This document shows positions 1 through 10,661 of a DNA stretch of 60,000 nucleotides, one piece after another. A program made the position numbers and the translations under genes. Position 1 is the stretch's first letter. Each line of letters begins with the position of its first letter. Origin of the DNA: Adiantum capillus-veneris (Eukaryota > Streptophyta > Polypodiopsida > Polypodiales > Pteridaceae); NCBI GenBank assembly GCA_014529385.2, contig CM043953.1:92496842-92556841 (forward strand), given 5' to 3'. The notes beneath the pieces were generated by a model. That model was not told where the DNA came from. It worked only from the letters and a program-made list of their open reading frames with translations, and made no database searches.

Positions 1-176
1 GAAAGCATGATATTTCTCTTTGACAAAGGTTTGTAAGAATCCTCTTAATAATGCATTAAAATGAGTTGCATCTTTGCATCTTTGAAAATAATGCAAGCTA
101 GTGTCCCACTAGGATTGGATTTCTTCCTAGTAGCTATTAGAAAAAATATATATAAGAAATATATGAGAAATGCATA

Positions 177-178
<2 letters not shown>

Positions 179-212
<34 letters not shown>
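179..212. repeat. (AT)n microsatellite
   Basis: A pure AT dinucleotide run of 34 bp. The matching run in copy B (13005-13036) is shorter, which accounts for part of the offset change between the copies. Confidence 0.95.
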
Positions 213-216
<4 letters not shown>

Positions 217-362
217 AGTTACCCTAGATATAGGATCTAGCTAGGGTGTGAGATGATAATGAGATAGTAGAAAGAAAGAACCAATGATTTTACCCCAAGT
301 TAAAGAGGCGAAGCTATTGATGGTTTTTCCATAGTACTTTTTGATGGTAAAGTAGAAATATG

Positions 363-991
363 TTACCCTTGAGATAAATAAAAGGATGAGATAGAAAGCT
401 TATTATTATACTTAGATAGGCATATAAAAATGATAGGAAATATACTTATGTATCTAAAACATCGCAAGATAGATCCTGTAACATTTGTCTTGGCTATGTT
501 TATGTCACAGCACGACAACATGTCAAAATAACCAGCCCACTCTGAGCCAGAAAAAACATTTAAGTCTGGTGGCAATGATCCCCCCTTGGGATAAAAAAGG
601 CCAAGATATAAAGTGCCACTAAGTAGTGAAGAATTCTCTTGACAGCATGCCAATGCTTAGACCCTGGGCTATGCATAATTCTGTTGACCTATGAGACGAC
701 AAATTGAATATCCATTCTCGTATTGCATATATAGATGAGGCATCCACTGGATGCCTCATTTATATAAAGAGTGACATCTCCAATATCACCAATTTGGTAA
801 AGAGTGGCATCTACAAGATTACCAACATCATGAAGACTCAATGTCAAACTTGTTTCCATGGGAGCGGCAATAGGTTTGCAATCCTCAAGTCGAAACTTAC
901 ATAGCAATGTCTCTATGAAACTTTTCTGACATAATGCAATACCATCATCACACTGCTGCTTAAACTGTATACCCAAGTAATGATGCAACAC
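363..991 (-). pseudogene. copia RT C-terminus and RNase H remnant
   Basis: The 689-991 part reads as the usual copia stretch after the RT active site (LGIQF followed by CQKSFIETLL and KPIAAPMET). The 363-653 part, in another frame, contains PKGGSLPPDLNVFSGSEWAG, the copia RNase H start, where an acidic residue is expected at the G of FSGSEWAG. Frameshifts separate the pieces. Inactive. Confidence 0.85.
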
Positions 992-1600
992 CTCAAATTT
1001 TTCATCTTGAAAGTAGCATTCAAATTAGCCTTAAATTCAGCAATATGTCTCTCATTTGGTCCAGTGATCAGCAAATTGTCCACATAAAGAACCACAATGA
1101 GAATTACATCACCCTCACGGTTTACATACAATGTGCTTTTTATTGGACTGTTACAAAATCCTCCTTTGACCAAACGAGTGTTGTATTTCTCATGCCAAGC
1201 ACAAGAGATTGCTTCAATCCATGCAAAGCTTTCTTACATCTGCACACTTTATCCTCTTTTCCTCTTTTTGACAAAATCGCACAGCTACATTACATAAAAT
1301 TCCTCAAATATTTCACCATTCAAGAAAGAGGTAACAATGTCTGACAGGTGTCCATCCTACCAAAATGAGATGCCAATGCACATAGAAAAATCTCAATACT
1401 CATACAACAAGTGGGAGCAACAGTCTCTTCATAATCTATGCCTTTTTGTTGTGCATAACCCTTTGCAACAAGTCAATCCTTATGGCGATCAATCTCACCA
1501 TCCGGCTTGCGTTTCAACTTGTAAACCCACTTCGTACCAATGGCCTTTTTGCGAGAAGGCAAATCACATACAGTCTATGTGTCATTTTCTATAAGTGCAT
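913..1600 (-). pseudogene. copia reverse transcriptase remnant
   Basis: The minus strand shows GTKWVYKLKRKPDGEIDRHK-type RT start sequence around 1460-1560 and the active-site region LYVDNLLITG at about 1050-1095. Copia RT normally has YVDD here; this copy reads YVDN, so a metal-binding aspartate is lost. Copy B has the same change, so it predates the duplication. Several in-frame stops and frameshifts lie between the two blocks. Confidence 0.85.
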
Positions 1601-2410
1601 CATATTTTGATTGCATGGCAGCCATCCAATTTTTTGAATTCCGAGCTTCATCAAAAGATAGAGGTTACTCAACATCATGTAAGCTAGACACAACCAAAGC
1701 ATAACAAGCTGATGCATAAGATGCAAGGTAAGATCCTGAATGAGTACGACAATACAAAGTTGCATCCAATTTACTATCACACTATGTATGCACCAGCCAT
1801 TTTGGCATACCTCTAGCCTGCTCATTTTCAGCCCTTTCCTCATCAAGTACATCATGTACATCTGCATCAGTAATATGCTCATCTGGAACATTTTTGGAAA
1901 CCCCCATAGGTTGTATATTTGCCTCATTGAAATTTACATTCAAACTTCCACCACTAAAAAGAGGCAACAAAGTGTCATGTGAGCTTTACATTACTATCTC
2001 TAGTACATGACAGCAAGGGCCAAAAAGAATTTTCCACAAATACTACATCCCGTGAAACCAAAATGCACTTTGTTTACGGGTGATACAACCTAAAACCTTT
2101 GCTTTCAGCACTTTAACCAACAAAAATACATTTGATAGCCTTATCATCCAATTTTTTGCACTGTCACTTGTGGCACCAAAGCATATGCCAAACATCCAAA
2201 AATATGCATGTGATTAATAGAAGACTTTCTATCATTCCATGCTTCATATGGAGTAATAGACTCTACAAAGCTTTTGTAGGAAACCTGCTAAGTACATAAG
2301 TGGCACACATGATGGCCTCAAACCAAAAAGAATGCGGCAAAGGTTGACTTTTGACCATACATCATGCCATTTTCGTAAGTGACCTATTTTTCCTCTCATC
2401 TCACCATTTA
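1507..2410 (-). repeat. Old tandem duplication in copia, inner unit
   Basis: The segment from the RT start through the linker to the SH3-like domain is present twice in tandem. This unit begins at 1507 and the next at 2411 with the same sequence. The next unit resumes after the hAT-like insertion and runs to about 4070. The two units differ by many substitutions and small indels, so the duplication is older than the segmental duplication. Confidence 0.8.
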
Positions 2411-2895
2411 GCTTGCGTTTCAACTTGTAAACCCACTTCGTACCAATGGCCTTTCTTCCAGGAGGAAAATCACATTAAGTCCATGTGTGATTTTCTATAA
2501 TTGCATCATATTTTGATTGCATGGCAACTCCCAATTTTTTGAATTTTGTGCTTCATCAAAAGATAGAGGTTCCTCAACAACATGTAAGATAGACATAGCA
2601 AAATCATAAAAATCTGATACATAAGATGAATGGCAATAACCTAAATGAGTACAAATAGACAAAGGTGCATCCAATTTACTTTCATGCAAAGTATGCACCA
2701 CCATTCAGGCATAGCTTTAGCCTGCTCATTCTCATCCCTTTCCTGTCATGTGCATTTGCATCACAATTTTAGAAACCCCCATAGGTTGTAAATTTTCCTC
2801 ATTGGAATTTACATTTGAACTTCCAACACTGAAAGAGGAAACAAAGTATCATAAAGTCTTGTGAGCTGACATTACCGTCTCTAGTACATGACAGC

Positions 2896-3669
2896 CCCGG
2901 GGGATTCACCATGGAAAATTTACCACACCACGTAAGTGCAGGGGAAGGGGGGGTTTACAAGTTACATAAGTGTATAAGTTAGGGGTAGGTCCCTGATAAT
3001 TTATCTCCCAAGATTAAAAATAAGGGAGGGGGGGTATCAAATGTGGGGGGGGGGGGGGGGGGGGGGGGGGGGATTGAGAACAGGGGAAAATGAGAGGAAT
3101 GTTTTGTGTTTCAAAATTATGGCTTTCCAAAAGAGTCTGCCCTTAACCTAGTCAGCCAATAGCTACAAAGATACATGCAGGAACTAACACTACATTGTAT
3201 CAATTGCTTGTTTTGTGATTATACTTCATTCGGTAAGGGATGAAAGCTACAAAGAGTTCTTCTAGATGAAATTTACACAGAGAACATAACACAAATTTAT
3301 AACCATGTTTTTTGAGTAGTTTAGATAGGTCAGAATTGGACGAGTAGCCAGATTGTAGGTTGATTGGACATATAGTTTGAAAGTCAAACTAAGATACATT
3401 GAGGGTATATCTAGTTATCAACGTAAGTGGTCCCTTAGCATGTTGCCATTCATTATGCTACACACTCTTGGACTAGTTTTACTCAATTAGATAATGTGAG
3501 ACCTAAATTTTATATGTAAGATAGGGGTATGATAGTTTTCTTCATTGATTGTCGTATAAGCATAGACAGAGGGGTCATATTCCCTAATATGAGTCATATA
3601 TAGGGGTTTTATCAAAGTTGTTTTCTCGCAAGTGGTGTCCGATTTTGCATATAGAGTGAATCCCCCGGG
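2896..3669. mobile_element. hAT-like non-autonomous DNA transposon (copy A)
   Basis: Termini are perfect 14-bp inverted repeats: CCCGGGGGATTCAC at 2896-2909 and its complement at 3656-3669. They are flanked by an 8-bp direct repeat ATGACAGC (2888-2895 and 3670-3677). An 8-bp target duplication is the hallmark of hAT-type elements. The 774 bp contain no plausible transposase and include a run of 28 G at 3045-3072. It is inserted in the SH3-like domain of the outer copia unit and is present at the same place in copy B. Confidence 0.85.
3045..3072 (+). repeat. Poly-G tract (28 G)
   Basis: Uninterrupted run of 28 G inside the hAT-like element, preceded by further G-rich sequence (GGGAGGGGGGG). 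It could form a G-quadruplex. The copy B run is 26 G. Exact lengths may be affected by sequencing error. Confidence 0.9.
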
Positions 3670-3677
3670 ATGACAGC

Positions 3678-3909
3678 AAGGGCTGAATAGAATCTTCCAC
3701 AGACACAACATCTCATGAGACCAAGATATGCTTTGTTTGCAGATGATACAACTTGTAGACTTTGCTTTCAGCACTATAACCAACAAAAATACATTTGGCA
3801 ACCTTATCATCCAATGTTTTGCGTTGTGTTTGTGGCACCAAATCATATGCCAAACAGCCAAAAACACGCATGTGCTTAGTAGAAAGCTTTTTATCATGCC
3901 ATGCTTCAT
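3678..3909 (-). pseudogene. copia SH3-like linker domain remnant
   Basis: In one minus-strand frame this reads as the copia domain after the integrase (FG.LAYDLVPQTQRK, KLDDKVAKCIFVGYSAESK, YKLYH). In copy A a TGA replaces the CGA codon of copy B after the ILVS stretch. The frame then runs into the hAT-like insertion. Confidence 0.75.
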
Positions 3910-3922
3910 ATGGAGTAATAGA

Positions 3923-4624
3923 CTACAAATCTTTCGTAGGACACCTGTTTAGTACATAAGTGGCACACATGATGGACTCAAGCCAAAATGAATGTGGAAA
4001 AGCTTGACTTTTGACCATGCATCGTGCCATTTTTGTAATTGATCTGTTTTTCCTCTCAGCAACACCATTTTGTTGAGGCGTATAAGTCATTGTACATTGG
4101 TGTTTTATCCCATGACTAGCCAGAAATGGATTAAATTCATGAGACATACACTCCCCCTCTCAATCGAAACGGAGGGTTCCCACCATACATTTCAAGACAT
4201 TTTCAGCCATAGCTATAAATTTTTTGAAGCACATAAATACTTCAAAATTTGCCATAAGCGGATACACCCATGCATGCCTGGAGTAATCATCAATAAAAGT
4301 CATGAAATAAAGGTAATTTCCCAAAGAAGGAGTTTGCATCAGCCCACAAACATCACTATGCACAAGTTGCAACCTGTATGTGGCCCTAACTAAACCATCA
4401 TTTGGAAACTTAGAACGTTGCATCTTACCAAAACCACAGCCTTCATGAACATTTTTGATAGGTGCTGCAAGAGGCGACAAAGAAGCAACCATATCAGATT
4501 TATGCAAATGGAACAAATTGGCAAAATTCAAATGCCCAAAACCTACATGCCAAAGTTTTGCATCTGAAATAGCCTTAAAATCCACAACTGCATTTGAAAC
4601 ATTATACCCATTCTTGTTATACAA
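3923..4624 (-). pseudogene. copia GAG-pre-integrase and integrase remnant
   Basis: 4160-4624 carries the GAG-pre-integrase signature (LWHVGFGHLN, then HEGCGFGKMQ) and the first two integrase catalytic aspartates (HSDVCG and TFIDDYSRHAW). 3923-4147 carries the glutamate motif in TPQQNGVAERKNRSI. The two parts are out of frame with each other at about 4150, so the integrase is not translatable as one chain. Confidence 0.9.
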
Positions 4625-4702
4625 AATGAGATTATAGAACCCGCAGCATAAAATGTTAGATGTAGCAATTTTATCATCAAAACTAAGATCATGTATTGTA
4701 CA

Positions 4703-4990
4703 TCAATCATCCAAAAATTTGACTACAAGACCAAGTCTAGCAAGTGTAGATACAGACAAAGGATTCTTCTTAATCCTAGGTACATATAATGCATTAACAA
4801 GTGTGAAAGAACTGCTATTTGTAGTAGTAAGCACAATCTTTCCAACTCCTAAAACCGGATAAGAGGCATTGTTGGCACGAGTAACTAAATTCACATGAGG
4901 GGCAGACTCAAGAGAGGTGAACAAAATCACAATGTAAGGTAATATGCTTTGTAGCACCACTATCAAAATACCCCACATGTGAATCTTTAG
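4703..4990 (-). pseudogene. copia aspartic protease remnant
   Basis: The minus strand shows the retropepsin region ending in LVNALYVPRIKKN and STLARLGLVVKF. The catalytic aspartate part just upstream is out of frame. It joins a degraded linker at 4990-5140 that leads to the foldback insertion. Confidence 0.7.
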
Positions 4991-5142
4991 CAGCTGACAT
5001 GCATGTATTATGGATAGTAGGATTAAAGATCTACACTAAAAGCACATTCTGTATCAACATCAGCATCACAATCTCCTTTTGCAGAAGACTCAACAATAGC
5101 TTCATTTGTAATGGAACTAGCATTTGCAATGGAACCACCCTC

Positions 5143-5596
5143 TCATTAGGGAAAATTTGGACTCACAAAGGGGCCTTATAAGGAGTTTGACTTCCTCTCT
5201 CATGTCCAAAATAGGCGTGCGGTAAATTTTTTGCAAATCAACTCTAAACTTGGCGGAGATTTGGCAGTTAGAATCTACTTTCTAAGCTCTTTCTATTGAT
5301 ATATAGCACGCCACAAGATTCCTCATATTTTGAAAGATTCTATTTTTGATTCTCTAGATTCTAGACAGAGTTGTCACATCACAAGAGAATAAAAAATAGA
5401 ATCTTTTAAAATATGAAGAATCTCATGGCGTGCTATATATCAATAGAAAGAACTTGAAGAGTAGATTCTAACTATCAAACCTTCGCCAAGTTTAGAGTTG
5501 ATTTGCAAAAATTTTACCGCACACCCGTTTTGGACATGAGAGAGGAAGTCAAACTCCTTATAAGGCCCCTTTGTGAGTCCAAATTTTCCCTAATGA
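5143..5596. mobile_element. Foldback (long-TIR) MITE, copy A
   Basis: Two arms of roughly 220 bp are near-perfect reverse complements of each other with almost no spacer. The outer ends read TCATTAGGGAAAATTTGG and its complement. The element sits between the gag zinc-knuckle region and the protease of the copia element. No convincing target duplication is visible, so the superfamily is not assigned. A transcript across it would fold into a long hairpin. The same insertion is present in copy B. Confidence 0.85.
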
Positions 5597-5936
5597 TCTT
5601 CTTAGCCTCTTTGGCCTTTGACTCAGGACACTACTTGATCAAGTGATTATTAGCTTTAGAATAATGACAACACATCTTCTTTTTACCCTTATCATGAGAA
5701 TTCCCAGACAAACTCCTACCAGTAGAAGCACTAGGAATAAGTAATTTACCACTTGTAGAAGATCCATGAGAAGTGACTACATTGTTGTTACCACCTTTTC
5801 TTTGAGCAGCAATAAAGGCATGTTCAACTCCATGCTGTCTAGTCCTATTTTTTCTCAAAAGGTACTCTTGCAACAACAATGTACACAATGCATCAAACTT
5901 GACAACTTCGAGATTTCCTTGGTCATAAGTCTCCAA
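5597..5936 (-). pseudogene. copia gag C-terminus with zinc knuckle
   Basis: The minus-strand frame contains a basic, low-complexity gag tail and the start of a CCHC knuckle (CCHYSKANNHLIK followed by C after a frame interruption). The region is cut on its 3' side by the foldback element. Confidence 0.7.
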
Positions 5937-6164
5937 GTATTAGTAGAAAAATTCTGGCAAGGCATCAAGAACAGTCTGCACAACGGAACTGTCTAGAATG
6001 ACTTCACCCACAAAAATAAGTTGCTCATTGATATCCTTGACACCAGCAAGGAAAGTGTCCATATCATCTTCCTCATGCATAATCTTCAACTTCTACTCTT
6101 TACACAGCAATTCAAATTTACCCTCGTTCCGACTTTCATAAAGATCGGCCAAAATATCCTAAGC

Positions 6165-6579
6165 CTATTTTGCAGATTTCTTTGAACAAATGTGTGGATT
6201 AATAGTGCGCTTCACAAACACCCCAATCAATGCATGAGCCTGTGCGTCTTTTACATCCCAATGAGCTTGCTGACCTGTAAGCAAAACAACTCTAACAACA
6301 ACAATCCTTGCAGCAAAACCTGCAACATCCTCAACATTGTATGTATCCTCTGAATCACGATGTACATCAATGCCTTGCACAATGTTCCAAATGCCCTTTG
6401 ATACAAGAACATGTTGCATCATGATTCATATAAGCCCACATAGGGTAATTGTCCCCATCCAGTCTGTCCTCAGCAACAACAAACACCTTGAACACATATG
6501 TGTTGTTGTCAACCATGGTAAATGTTACACCTGATGTAAACAATATCCAAAAAGAGAAGAAATAAAGCGGGAACAGCAC
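6165..6579 (-). pseudogene. copia gag N-terminal remnant
   Basis: DRLDGDNYPMWAYM followed in another frame by HVLVSKGIWNIVQGID is the typical start of copia gag. A frameshift near 6415 separates the two halves, and a stop at about 6160 separates them from the gag C-terminus. Confidence 0.8.
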
Positions 6580-6843
6580 GTGCCATATAGTACAAATTGT
6601 AGAAGACTGTAAGGGACCTGTTATGAAAAAACAGCACTAACAAAAAAAAATCACAAAATGACAAAATAGTGTACACAATAATTCCAGTAGTGGAAAGGAA
6701 AGTTGAAATGAGCCCGAATAAAAAATCTAAGCTCTCCCAGAACAGTTGTCGGCCTGCAAACGCTCGCCAAAGCTCACAAAAATCAAACAAAGTGAGCACG
6801 CATGTGCTAGAGCTATTCACCACTAAGCCCCTGAGGACGTAAA

Positions 6844-6859
6844 CCTGCTTTGATACCAA
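6844..6859 (-). other. Primer binding site of copia copy A
   Basis: The minus strand reads TTGGTATCAAAGCAGG, close to the initiator-tRNA-complementary site TGGTATCAGAGC used by copia elements. It sits one base after a CAACA terminus, where the 5' LTR would end. Confidence 0.7.
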
Positions 6860-6861
6860 TT

Positions 6862-8581
6862 GTTGAAATTAAGGTTGCTAGAAAACGCATACAGCTTGGA
6901 GAAGACAAGGAAGCTCAAGGCACACAACAGAGAGTGTATCACTTAGTGTGCAATGGAAAGAAAGGATAGCCCTAGAATGATTGGAGTATATACAATGCAC
7001 GGGGAGAAAAACCTCCTAGTGAGGCAAAAAATGCCTCGAAGGTCCTAAGTGTGTTCACACACATCACTACCACATGTATATGGTAACAAATAGGTTGTTC
7101 AATTTTGGAGCTCTGCAATCACTACATAGTAAGCAAGGATTGGGGCTTTGAGAGCATTGGAAAAAGGAGATTTTTTGAAAGTTCCAGTATCCACAAATAG
7201 GTCAAGACTTAGTATTTCCTAGCACAAAAATTGTAGAGTTCTAAAAGCCTGGAAAGATAAAGCATGCAAGAAGTCTTTAACACAAGCAAGAAATATGAGG
7301 TATTGTTAAATTTCCAATGCAAAAGCATGCAAGCATGAAAACTCTTGGAGGAGAAATTATGTAATGCAAGAAACAATGGTAACTTTGTGCAACACAAATT
7401 TGTAGCAATTAAGTGGCACTAAAGCAAGGAGGCAGCAATGGGACAAAGCTAAAGCCTTTCAAACTAAGGGAAGCCAGTGCAAGTTCTCAAAGGTAGCCAA
7501 GTCCATAGAGCTTTGGGCAACACAACAAGGAACCTTGGGAGCTCTGGAGTGTGTCATAGTGTAGATTGAGCACATGCATAGCAAGCACTCTTGAATTTTG
7601 GCCTTGCGTACACACAAAGAGAAATTATTTACATGGAGATGACCATGTGTATAAGGATGATGCTCATTAAAAAGTTTCTCAAGTACATGACATGATTGAG
7701 TGCGTGCCAAAGAGTGATGATGAAAAGAAGCTTGTTGTGGACCTTCTCAACGAAAAATTTACTACCGAGTTTTAAAATAATTCTTGAAATGGAGAATGGG
7801 TAGAGGATGAGTTGGTTCATAATGAAGGTTTGGAGACTTTAGATGATATGGACAACCATGAATATGCCTTTAGTATGCCGCGGGTGGAGTTGGTTGATCC
7901 TATCTTGCTCAACTCATGTTGAGGAGCAACAAACATGTTAAAGAGGAAAACATGGTTGAGATAAATGCTTGCAATAGTATCATTAAATTGGATAACATGT
8001 CTATGTTACTATTGAGCATGGATGCTCAGTTGACTAGGGGTTTCATAAAGTTGTGCGTATTTTGGACACCCCCCTTTTTTGTAAATTTGTACATATGGTC
8101 ATGACATCGTGTGTCAAAAGGGTGTGTGTGATTTATTTTTTTAGGGTTTTAAAGTTTCTTTAGCAAGGACATGTACATGTAGTGCAAGCTCCTAAGGTGG
8201 AGCCAGCTATTGGGTTATTAGAAGTGCCCATATATCAGTTTTGTTGAGCCACAACTTGTATATAAATAAAAATAATATACAAACAATTTTTTAGGAGAAA
8301 ATATTATAGTTTTGTAGGTCTTGGGTAGTTGTGCTCTCTTTATGGCTTCTTATGTAATTTTCTTCTCTTGACTAGCCTTTCCTACATGTAGTCGTGCTTG
8401 GATAGCTTGTTGTTCACGCCAATTTTTCACCTAGGGTTGCATCGATTTGAAATTTGTGGTGTTTAGATGGAGCACTCTATGAATTCCTTTATTTTAAATA
8501 ACAATTAATGAAGAAAGTTGTGGCAATCTTTTGCCTCTCTTGTAGCTCCAATGCAAGGGAGCCATCCAATATTTATTGCGA
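6862..8581. other. Copia 5' LTR zone and unassigned AT-rich DNA
   Basis: The part next to the primer binding site should be the 5' LTR, but no second LTR exists to define its length. A plus-strand stretch at about 7790-7918 stays open and reads like protein (ELVHNEGLETLDDMDNHEYA), but it has no start, no recognised domain and stops on both sides. Nothing else is supported. Confidence 0.4.
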
Positions 8582-8989
8582 TCAAACATACCCTTGTATG
8601 ATAGTGTTCAGGATGCATGAGTTCAAAGAGAGTTCCAAAACTCTATCCCTATTGTGTGTCCATTAAGAAGCCCTACGTTAAAAAGACAAATCATCCCCCT
8701 CTCCTCTAAGTTTAGAGCATCCAATTGAAGTAGCTTGATCTCCCATTGTGAGTGCCTTTTCATTGTCTGACCCTCTTCTTCTTGAATGTACTTCTTTAAC
8801 TCCAATGTTGAGGGTCCCTTTTGCAAATCTTGTTGTTTCTGGTATGATGTATCATTGTTAAGTTTTCACTTGCTCCTTCTTCTCATCTGCTAAGTCTTTG
8901 GGAGATTCATAGATTTCCAATCTTAAACCAAAACCACACGACTCCAGTGGTTGGATGGAACTCTTTTTAGCAAAATTTCTCAAAAGAAC

Positions 8990-8993
8990 CCCA
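8990..8993. other. Empty target site of the giant transposon
   Basis: Copy A reads AAAAGAACCCCAGGTCTTGG here. Copy B has the same flanks but with 33,480 bp inserted, and the four bases CCCA present on both sides (21809-21812 and 55293-55296). This site therefore shows the locus before insertion. Confidence 0.95.
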
Positions 8994-9229
8994 GGTCTTG
9001 GGACGGTTTTGTGGTTTGTATGTCATCCATATTTGTTGTCATTGCCTTCAAGGACATGGCTGAGCTGCAATACCTTGGCTATGCATTAGGAATGTGATGT
9101 AAATGATGCATATGACCCCATTTATTGGGGAAAGTATCCACTGTTTTCTTGTGGTGGTCCTTGTCCTCACCAAGAAATTCTCGAAACATCAAACATACCC
9201 TTGTGTGATAGTGTTCAAGCTACATCAGC

Positions 9230-9517
9230 TCAAAGAGACTCCCAAAACTCTATCCCTATTGTGTGGCCATTAAGAATCCCTACTTTAAAAAGAGAAATCA
9301 TCCCCCTCTCCTCTAAGTTTAGAGCATCCAATTGAAGTAGCTTGATCTCCCATTGTGAGTGCCTTTTCATTGTCTGACCCTCTTCTTTTTGAATGCACTT
9401 CTTTAACTCCAATGTTGAGGGTCCCTTTTGCAAATCTTGTTGTTTCTCGTATGATGTATCGTTTTTAAGTTTGCACTTGCTCCTTCTTCTCATCAGGTAA
9501 GTCTTTGGGAGATTCAT
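9230..9517 (-). CDS. Hypothetical 95-residue ORF in the 607-bp repeat
   Basis: A basic, charged open frame (starts MNLPKTYLMRRRSKCK, ends GIEFWESL) with no recognised domain. The copy at 55533-55820 encodes the same protein. Related but shorter frames occur in the neighbouring repeat units. It may be chance or part of an exon of a mobile-element gene. Another frame of the same strand is also largely open, which weakens the case. Confidence 0.2.
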   Translation of the reverse strand: MNLPKTYLMRRRSKCKLKNDTSYEKQQDLQKGPSTLELKKCIQKEEGQTMKRHSQWEIKLLQLDALNLEERGMISLFKVGILNGHTIGIEFWESL

Positions 9518-9643
9518 AGATTTCCAATCTTAAACCAAAGTTACACGACTCCAGTGGTTGGACAGAACTCTTCTTAGCAAAATTTCTCAAAAGAACCCCA
9601 TGTCTTGGGACAGTTTTGTGGTTTGTATGTCATCCATATTTGT

Positions 9644-10208
9644 TGTATTGTTTTATAAATTATATGTTTATACTTATAGAAAGCTGTCTTATTGTTTTCT
9701 TTGCAGAATCCGACAGATACGCCGCTTGGACGCGATGAGACGTCTGACTAAATGACATCAGTCTAGGCGTAGCTAGATAGCATTACTTTCCTTTTTTCAT
9801 AGCATATGTATCATGAGATGACGTTTATACGTCTTTTTGAAAACCATGTATATTTTTTCAATAATGACAATGGTGTTGCAACTATTAAATTTGCAAAGTG
9901 TAATAATCAAGTGATTTTTCCTATGATGTGTACAATTGTCATTGATTTACTTTCATCGATTTACTTTTGTAAGTTTTGTATCTTTATTATGCAAACAATA
10001 CTATGGATGATGAAGTTAATGGTTATATTGTCTTCTAATACTATGGATGATAGAGTTAATGGTTATATTGTCTTCTGGGTGACTACTTTGGGTCTATATC
10101 TAAGCGTGCACCTTCTTTTAAATGTGAATCTGGGCTTACCTTGGATTCATTTAGGTTTACTCAATTAGTGAAACATTCAATATGGTTGATGCAAGGCATT
10201 CAATGCCC
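9644..10208. other. Unassigned spacer with a 40-bp tandem repeat
   Basis: This sequence starts where copy A stops matching copy B. It contains a possible splice acceptor (TTGTTTTCTTTGCAG, ending about 9705) and an imperfect 40-bp direct repeat at 10009-10088 around ATACTATGGATGAT. No gene is supported. Confidence 0.5.
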
Positions 10209-10420
10209 TACTACCAAAAACAAATCTCTCGGGCGTCGCTATGACTGTCGTTATATAAGCTTTGCAACGTCACTATAAACGTCGCTATACGTGGCCTGTA
10301 AACGTCGCTATGATCGTCGCTATAGGAATCTCTATATAGTGACAGCTATAGCAACCGTTATAGAGACGTACTCGTATCAACGATGTTAGCGATGGTCTTA
10401 GCGACACCGAGGAGTATAAA
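10209..10420 (+). mobile_element. CACTA-like terminal and subterminal region
   Basis: The sequence begins TACTACCAAAAAC, one base off the CACTACCAAAAA start of CACTA elements. It is followed by many short direct and inverted copies of CGTCGCTAT / ATAGCGACG, typical of the subterminal repeats of plant CACTA transposons. No second end or transposase is visible, so it is an isolated end or a deletion derivative. Confidence 0.5.
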
Positions 10421-10661
10421 AACCCAATGTATTTCAATCACTAAGAGTGTCATAGGTGTACACAAACTCTTGTAGTCTTACATAGATATGCAAGTCGAGG
10501 ACGCAAATCAAGACCACCCAAAGTGGAGACTGAGCTGGTTGAACAAGAATCCAAGGTATTTGATTCTGTTAACAAGAGCACCTGCGGCCCTACAAAAGGA
10601 TCCTACTTTCTGTCCTGTACCAACAGTAAGGACCTAGATAGCACATGAGGCACTAACAAAG

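Larger units (their letters stand above)
2411..4070 (-). repeat. Old tandem duplication in copia, outer unit
   Basis: Second unit of the internal copia duplication (partner 1507-2410), split by the 774-bp hAT-like element at 2896-3669. Without the insertion its length is close to that of the inner unit. Its left part repeats the RT start and linker, and its right part repeats the SH3-like domain region. Confidence 0.75.
363..6861 (-). mobile_element. Degenerate Ty1/copia retroelement, copy A
   Basis: Read on the minus strand the order is primer binding site, gag, protease, GAG-pre-integrase and integrase, reverse transcriptase, RNase H, which is the copia order. All domains are broken by frameshifts or stops, and two DNA elements are inserted in it. 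A tRNA-type primer binding site lies at 6844-6859 on the minus strand, one base from a terminus reading CAACA (6865-6861). I could not find a matching pair of LTRs, so the 3' LTR is either lost or left of the window. The element is dead. Confidence 0.9.
1..9643. repeat. Segmental duplication, copy A
   Basis: This stretch matches 12829-21812 plus 55297-55946 with only a few differences per kilobase. The offset is 12828 at the left edge, 12824 after an AT microsatellite and 12822 after a G-tract, so the two simple repeats explain the length changes. The left edge lies outside the window. The right edge is at 9643, where copy A departs from copy B (55946). Both copies contain the same copia element and the same insertions in it, so those events came before the duplication. 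Copy A lacks the giant transposon found in copy B. Confidence 0.95.
8582..9643. repeat. Tandem ~607-bp repeat, copy A
   Basis: The block at 8582-8993 returns at 9188-9601, giving a period near 607 bp, and a third unit starts at 9602 but is cut at 9643. On the minus strand the later unit holds an open frame of 95 residues (9230-9517) and the earlier one a diverged 67-residue version (8623-8826). The same repeat continues in copy B on both sides of the giant transposon. Confidence 0.85.

Noticed and set aside
5143-5596. Foldback element as a microRNA gene
   Set aside because: The hairpin is long and near-perfect over the whole length with insertion in a retroelement, which suits a long-TIR MITE better than a microRNA precursor.
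363-6861. Active copia retrotransposon
   Set aside because: Frameshifts in every domain, YVDN instead of YVDD, two inserted DNA elements and no LTR pair.
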